In this document: positions 7,812 through 10,172 of the stretch, piece after piece
Numbering within the stretch: the stretch's first letter is position 1
Layout: every line of letters starts with the position of its first letter
Assembly (NCBI GenBank): GCA_913043015.1
Contig: CAJWKX010000024.1
Location: 1-10,172 of the forward strand
DNA from: an uncultured Candidatus Pelagibacter sp.
GTDB taxonomy: Bacteria > Pseudomonadota > Alphaproteobacteria > Pelagibacterales > Pelagibacteraceae
Direction: 5' to 3'
DNA: 10,172 bases
Notes under the pieces: model-generated
Told to the model about the DNA's origin: nothing
The model's input: the letters and a program-made list of their open reading frames with translations, nothing else
Database searches by the model: none
Translations under genes and position numbers: made by a program

Positions 7812-7849
7812 GGGGTATCGCATTTATTGGGTGCCGCATGGGTGCCGCA
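7812..7849 (+). repeat. 11-bp tandem repeat right of the att core
   Basis: TGGGTGCCGCA occurs twice with no gap (7828-7838 and 7839-7849), and a third, weaker copy (8 of 11) stands at 7812-7822. The block is GC-rich within an AT-rich gap, lies 105 bases from the tRNA fragment and about 90 bases upstream of the integrase start. The position fits integrase arm-binding sites or an operator for integrase autoregulation. Which of these applies is inference. Confidence 0.6.
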
Positions 7850-7857
7850 AGGTAAAT

Positions 7858-7884
7858 GTTTCCCATTTGTACAATGAGACACGC
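7858..7884 (+). promoter_or_regulatory. Shared upstream element, integrase copy
   Basis: GTTTCCCATTTG (7858-7869) is followed by TACAATGAGACACGC. The same 12 bases and a near-identical continuation recur at 9825-9852. This copy ends about 55 bases before the integrase ATG and contains the small palindrome TTGTACAA. It is probably a promoter or operator element used in common by the two genes. Confidence 0.5.
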
Positions 7885-7938
7885 TCGATGACATGAGTTT
7901 GTTTTCTGCTTCTGATAAATAGTGAAAGGAAAATAAAA

Positions 7939-9339
7939 ATGGAAGAAATAAAGCTTAAGAAAAAAATAAAAGATACTAGAGTTCACTTGAGCGACAAATT
8001 ATGTAGAGGTTTGCCGATCAAGGACAGACCATATTCAGAAGGCGACGATACTGTAATTGGTTTGAGGATATACGTTTTCCCAGGCGGCTCTAAAATCTTT
8101 TGGTTCAATTATACCGAACGAGATACCAGGAAAAAATATAAAGAGCGGTTAGGAAATTTTCCTACTATCAATTGTGTGCAGGCAAGAAATAGAGCGAAGG
8201 TTATCGCTGGCGATGTAATGCAAGGTAAATCATCTTCACAGATAAGAAGGGATCGACAAACTGAATTATCTGTTAAAGAATTGATGGAAGAGTTTGTTAA
8301 GGCAAAATTAAAGCTGCCAAAATATAAACCTTCTACACAAAAGCGGTGGGGACATTTCAACAATGCCTGGATATATAAAAAGACCGAAGATAAGGAAATC
8401 CGTACAATGTTTGCAAAGTCTAAAATAGACATTGGCGACAAAAAGCTGTCGCAGGTTAATAAAGATAATCTGCAAGAGTTTCACAGGTTTGTTGGCTCGA
8501 AGTCTCAAAGCGCTGCCAATACTTTGATCGAAATGTTGAGTGTTATTTTAAATCATGCAGTTGAAAAAGATTACATTTCCGAAAACCCTGTTAAATTTAA
8601 GACAGAGGATTTGTTTTTGAAGCGCGAAGATAATCGCCGCCTAACTCGAACACAAATGGATTCTGTGTTGGATCGTACTCGTAAATATGATGAGAGAAGT
8701 AAATCCAATCCAAGACTTAATCTTGATTATTACAAAGAAAAAAGATTATCCGTAGTTCCGTGTTGTGTGATTGCTTTTGCATTATCAACACCGCGAAGAT
8801 ATCGCAGCGAAGGCGCTGCTTTATGTTGGGACCAAATATCCTTCCATGAAAAAAAAATCTTTTTTGGAGACAGTAAAGTCGGACAGAAAGAATATAAGCT
8901 AGGACCTAAAGCGTTGAAGCTACTAAAAGCGATTAGAAATGAGCGGTTTAATAAAGGCAGCCCATTTATTTATAATGATGAAAGAAGTAAATACGTTTTT
9001 CCATCTGCCAATTTTGGCAAGATAAATAATATGGGGAAGAAAAATACAAAACCCTACGTTTGGAATATTAGAAAGACTTGGGCGTCAATTTTAAAGTCTT
9101 TAAATATTAAATATATTCCCATGTACAACTGTCGCCATTCCGTTTTGACCGATGCATTGAGTAAAACTAAAAGCATTCCTATTGTTGGGGAGATGGCAGG
9201 ACACAGTAAGAAATCGGGCTACAAACAAACATTAAGGTATGCCCAAATTCTAGACAAAGATGTTGAGAAAGCATTGCTGCTTATCGACGGGGAAGAACAA
9301 GAAGAACCAAAAGTCTTAAAGATTAAGGAAGCAGTTTAA
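7939..9339 (+). CDS. int: P4-type tyrosine integrase
   Basis: 466-aa site-specific recombinase that would integrate and excise the element at tRNA-Val. The N-terminal 95 residues match the DUF4102 arm-binding domain (GLRIYVFPGGSKIFWFNY at 41-58, then ERLGNFPTINCVQAR at 69-83). A core-binding domain follows to about 225, then the catalytic domain. There the first Arg lies in STPRRYRSEGAALCW (283-297); spacing to the conserved Glu291 is unusual, so Arg287 or Arg289 could be the catalytic one. Box II reads YNCRH (396-400): Arg399 is kept but the usual His of HxxR is Tyr396. Next come GHS (His422) and the nucleophile Tyr434 in LRYAQI. The start has a good ribosome site, AAAGGA, 8 bases before ATG. 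It is transcribed away from the attachment site. Length is slightly above the P4 integrase norm. Confidence 0.93.
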   Translation: MEEIKLKKKIKDTRVHLSDKLCRGLPIKDRPYSEGDDTVIGLRIYVFPGGSKIFWFNYTERDTRKKYKERLGNFPTINCVQARNRAKVIAGDVMQGKSSSQIRRDRQTELSVKELMEEFVKAKLKLPKYKPSTQKRWGHFNNAWIYKKTEDKEIRTMFAKSKIDIGDKKLSQVNKDNLQEFHRFVGSKSQSAANTLIEMLSVILNHAVEKDYISENPVKFKTEDLFLKREDNRRLTRTQMDSVLDRTRKYDERSKSNPRLNLDYYKEKRLSVVPCCVIAFALSTPRRYRSEGAALCWDQISFHEKKIFFGDSKVGQKEYKLGPKALKLLKAIRNERFNKGSPFIYNDERSKYVFPSANFGKINNMGKKNTKPYVWNIRKTWASILKSLNIKYIPMYNCRHSVLTDALSKTKSIPIVGEMAGHSKKSGYKQTLRYAQILDKDVEKALLLIDGEEQEEPKVLKIKEAV

Positions 9340-9349
9340 CAAATGGAAA
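9340..9349 (-). promoter_or_regulatory. Weak inverted copy of the shared element
   Basis: Directly after the integrase stop, the minus strand reads TTTCCATTTG, one C short of the TTTCCCATTTG at 7859 and 9826. It lies 30 bases before the next ATG and is reversed relative to the other copies. Ten bases can match by chance. Confidence 0.2.
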
Positions 9350-9352
9350 TTG

Positions 9353-9386
9353 TTGCCCGTGTAGTGTAAATTAGCTGCATGGGCAA
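9353..9386 (+). promoter_or_regulatory. Hairpin covering the start codon of the 121-aa gene
   Basis: TTGCCCGTG (9353-9361) can pair with CATGGGCAA (9378-9386) over nine pairs, one of them G-U, around a 16-base loop. The 3' arm includes the ATG at 9379-9381, so the stem would hide the start codon in the mRNA. No T-run follows, so it is not a terminator. It could equally be a protein-binding dyad in DNA. Confidence 0.4.
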
Positions 9387-9744
9387 ACTCGATCAACTTG
9401 ATCCGAACAGTTGGGCTGACACCATCGAATGGTGCAAACAGTATGGTGTAAAATCTAAAGATGTTTTCGATTGGGTATCTAAACGCTTAATAAATAAAAC
9501 TGATCCGCGGACATTGGAAATTGGTTGTTTGGTTTATGATAAGTTGGAACTGAATAAAAGAAAGAAAAAATCGCGACGTCTTCCAACAAGAGCCGTTATT
9601 TTACATTTAAGAGACGAAATAGAAAGTATTAGTAAAAGGAAATTAACTGATTTACAATTATATCGAGTTGGCAATAAAGCTTTAGAAAGAACACCGAAGT
9701 TTTTGTTTTGGGATAAAGAATTCCGAAAAAAATTATTTGAGTAA
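9379..9744 (+). CDS. Unrecognised 121-aa protein of the mobile element
   Basis: I recognise no family. The protein is soluble, with no signal peptide or membrane segment. An acidic, Trp-containing N-terminal part (LDPNSWADTIEWCKQYGV, 6-23) precedes a mid-region rich in Lys and Arg (LNKRKKKSRRLPTRA, 58-72) and a mixed-charge helical C-terminus (HLRDEIESISKRKLTDLQL). The basic stretch would suit nucleic-acid binding, but that is only a compositional hint. It starts 39 bases after the integrase stop without a visible Shine-Dalgarno sequence, inside a hairpin, and its stop is one base before the tRNA. The tight packing between integrase and tRNA, the same strand and similar codon use support it as a real gene. 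A recombination directionality or accessory factor is possible but unsupported. Confidence 0.6.
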   Translation: MGKLDQLDPNSWADTIEWCKQYGVKSKDVFDWVSKRLINKTDPRTLEIGCLVYDKLELNKRKKKSRRLPTRAVILHLRDEIESISKRKLTDLQLYRVGNKALERTPKFLFWDKEFRKKLFE

Positions 9745-9745
9745 A

Positions 9746-9820
9746 GGGACTTTAGCTCATCAGTAGAGCGCTGCATTGACATTGCAGAGGTAGTAAGGGC
9801 AGCACTTACAAGTCCCACCA
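9746..9820 (+). tRNA. tRNA-Val(GAC) with unusual D- and T-loops
   Basis: All four stems pair perfectly: acceptor GGGACTT/AAGTCCC, D-stem GCTC/GAGC, anticodon stem CTGCA/TGCAG, T-stem GTAAG/CTTAC, with ACCA encoded. The loop TTGACAT (9776-9782) gives anticodon GAC, valine. The T-loop is GGCAGCA rather than the TTCRANY pattern, so T54, T55 and A58 are all replaced. The D-loop, ATCAGTA, has no GG pair. With a minimal-loop numbering, U8-A14 remains possible, G19 could still meet C56, and the Levitt pair 15-48 is U-A instead of purine-pyrimidine. It begins one base after the 121-aa gene stop, so it may be processed from that transcript. It differs from the truncated tRNA-Val at 7678 in most stems. 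It may be a functional divergent tRNA or a tRNA-like RNA. Confidence 0.8.
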
Positions 9821-9824
9821 AATA

Positions 9825-9852
9825 GTTTCCCATTTGCCAATTGAGATACACC
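9825..9852 (+). promoter_or_regulatory. Shared upstream element, regulator copy
   Basis: Repeats GTTTCCCATTTG exactly (9825-9836) and continues CCAATTGAGATACACCC, matching the 7858 copy with a few substitutions and single-base gaps. It starts 5 bases after the tRNA and ends 42 bases before the ATG of the HTH gene, a placement close to that at the integrase. Here the small dyad is TTGCCAA. Confidence 0.5.
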
Positions 9853-9893
9853 CACAACATTGACCGCAACTTTCCGCATGCTACAACGCCAAT

Positions 9894-10130
9894 ATGAATT
9901 CAGGACAAATAAAATTATTGGAAACTAGAAAATTCTTACGAGAAAAAGAAGTTTCAGATATTTATGGAATTAATCGAAATACCTTACGAAGACAAAGATG
10001 GGGAGATTATGGGATTCCATTCCAAGTCTTCAACAGAAAAAAAGGAACTAATAGAGGTGGGACAATTCTATATTTAATAGATGACATTGAAGCAGCAATG
10101 CAAAAGAAGATTCCAACGAGGAAGCTATGA
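9894..10130 (+). CDS. Small AlpA/MerR-like HTH DNA-binding protein
   Basis: 78-aa protein that looks like the short winged-helix regulators or excisionases carried by integrative elements. Residues 14-43, FLREKEVSDIYGINRN and onward, fit a MerR-type helix-turn-helix (a recognition helix starting NRNTLRRQR, 27-35), followed by GIPFQVF (40-46) and a wing ending in TILYLIDDIEAAM (57-69), the usual AlpA-like layout. Proteins of this kind control integrase expression or promote excision. Target sites are unproven, but the shared element before this gene and before the integrase is a natural candidate. No Shine-Dalgarno sequence precedes the ATG. The gene overlaps the next one by ATGA, so the two are translationally coupled. 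Confidence 0.75.
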   Translation: MNSGQIKLLETRKFLREKEVSDIYGINRNTLRRQRWGDYGIPFQVFNRKKGTNRGGTILYLIDDIEAAMQKKIPTRKL

Positions 10131-10172
10131 TCGTAAGTAAAAACATTCGTCGTGGCGATCGAGAGTTAGGTT
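10127..10172 (+). CDS. Start of the next element gene, partial
   Basis: A frame opens at the ATG at 10127, overlapping the previous stop as ATGA, and stays open to the window edge (15 codons, MIVSKNIRRGDRELG). A strong ribosome site, GAGGAA (10118-10123), lies just before it. The coupling and the ribosome site make it a likely gene. Too little is present to name a family. Confidence 0.55.
   Translation, partial: MIVSKNIRRGDRELG

Larger units (their letters stand above)
7678..10172 (+). mobile_element. Integrative element at tRNA-Val, left end (right end outside)
   Basis: The element begins at the tRNA-Val 3' fragment and includes the P4-type integrase, a 121-aa unknown protein, its own tRNA-Val, an AlpA-like regulator and the start of another gene, all on the plus strand. 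Codon use and GC are visibly less extreme than in the sugar genes to the left, and the integrase and the last gene have clear ribosome binding sites. No phage structural gene or plasmid replication gene is visible, so a satellite, a genomic island of the tycheposon kind or the early part of a prophage are all possible. The gene-free stretch 7582-7938 between the SDR and integrase genes holds the two repeat pairs, the att site and one copy of the shared upstream element. Confidence 0.75.

Noticed and set aside
7634..7849. CRISPR array
   Set aside because: The 11-bp repeats are directly adjacent with no unique spacers and only two clear copies each, so they fit protein-binding sites better.
7711..7986. 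Minus-strand open frame of 91 codons over the att region
   Set aside because: It runs through the tRNA fragment, the tandem repeats and the integrase start; its low-complexity N-terminus reflects the integrase leader read backwards.
8109..8508. Two minus-strand open frames of 110 and 66 codons
   Set aside because: Both are antisense to conserved integrase sequence and show no family features.
9534..9869. Minus-strand open frame of 111 codons
   Set aside because: It crosses the tRNA-Val and the 121-aa gene in antisense; the tRNA stems explain this sequence better.

Overview
The window looks like an accessory region of a low-GC, free-living bacterium, probably a proteobacterium. The grounds are an AT-rich cluster of envelope-sugar genes, a P4-type integrase (a family best known from Proteobacteria), and tRNA sequences with an encoded CCA end. 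The species cannot be named from the sequence. A marine planktonic lineage is a guess from the composition.

Left part (1-7600), envelope or secondary-metabolite genes. Three minus-strand genes read 3583 to 194: a large multi-spanning membrane protein (GT-C-like/DUF6044-like), a polyprenol-phosphate-type family 2 glycosyltransferase, and a YdjC/ChbG-type sugar deacetylase. This trio matches in kind the FlmK, FlmF2 and NaxD set that loads, deacetylates and transfers an amino sugar onto lipid A, so it may be an amino-sugar envelope-modification operon. Next comes a lone plus-strand cobalamin-type radical SAM gene (3799-5364) with clearly higher GC. Convergent to it is a second operon (7581 to 5402): an SDR/epimerase-like gene coupled by a TAATG overlap to a second cobalamin-type radical SAM protein, which carries an expanded CxxxCxxxC cluster motif.

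Junction (7582-7938). On the minus strand lies the 3' part of a tRNA-Val(GAC), from the anticodon loop to CCA, cut off from its 5' half. This is the usual attachment-site footprint of a tyrosine integrase. Pairs of 11-bp tandem repeats lie on both sides of it (7634-7655 and 7828-7849).

Right part (7939-10172), a mobile element that runs off the window: P4-type integrase, an unrecognised 121-aa protein, a complete but non-canonical tRNA-Val(GAC), an AlpA/MerR-like small HTH protein, and the first codons of the next gene overlapping it by ATGA. A roughly 27-bp element beginning GTTTCCCATTTG occurs upstream of both the integrase and the HTH gene, which suggests shared control. The element carries a tRNA with the same anticodon as the tRNA it appears to target. 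That, with the odd D- and T-loops of this tRNA, is the most unusual aspect of the window.
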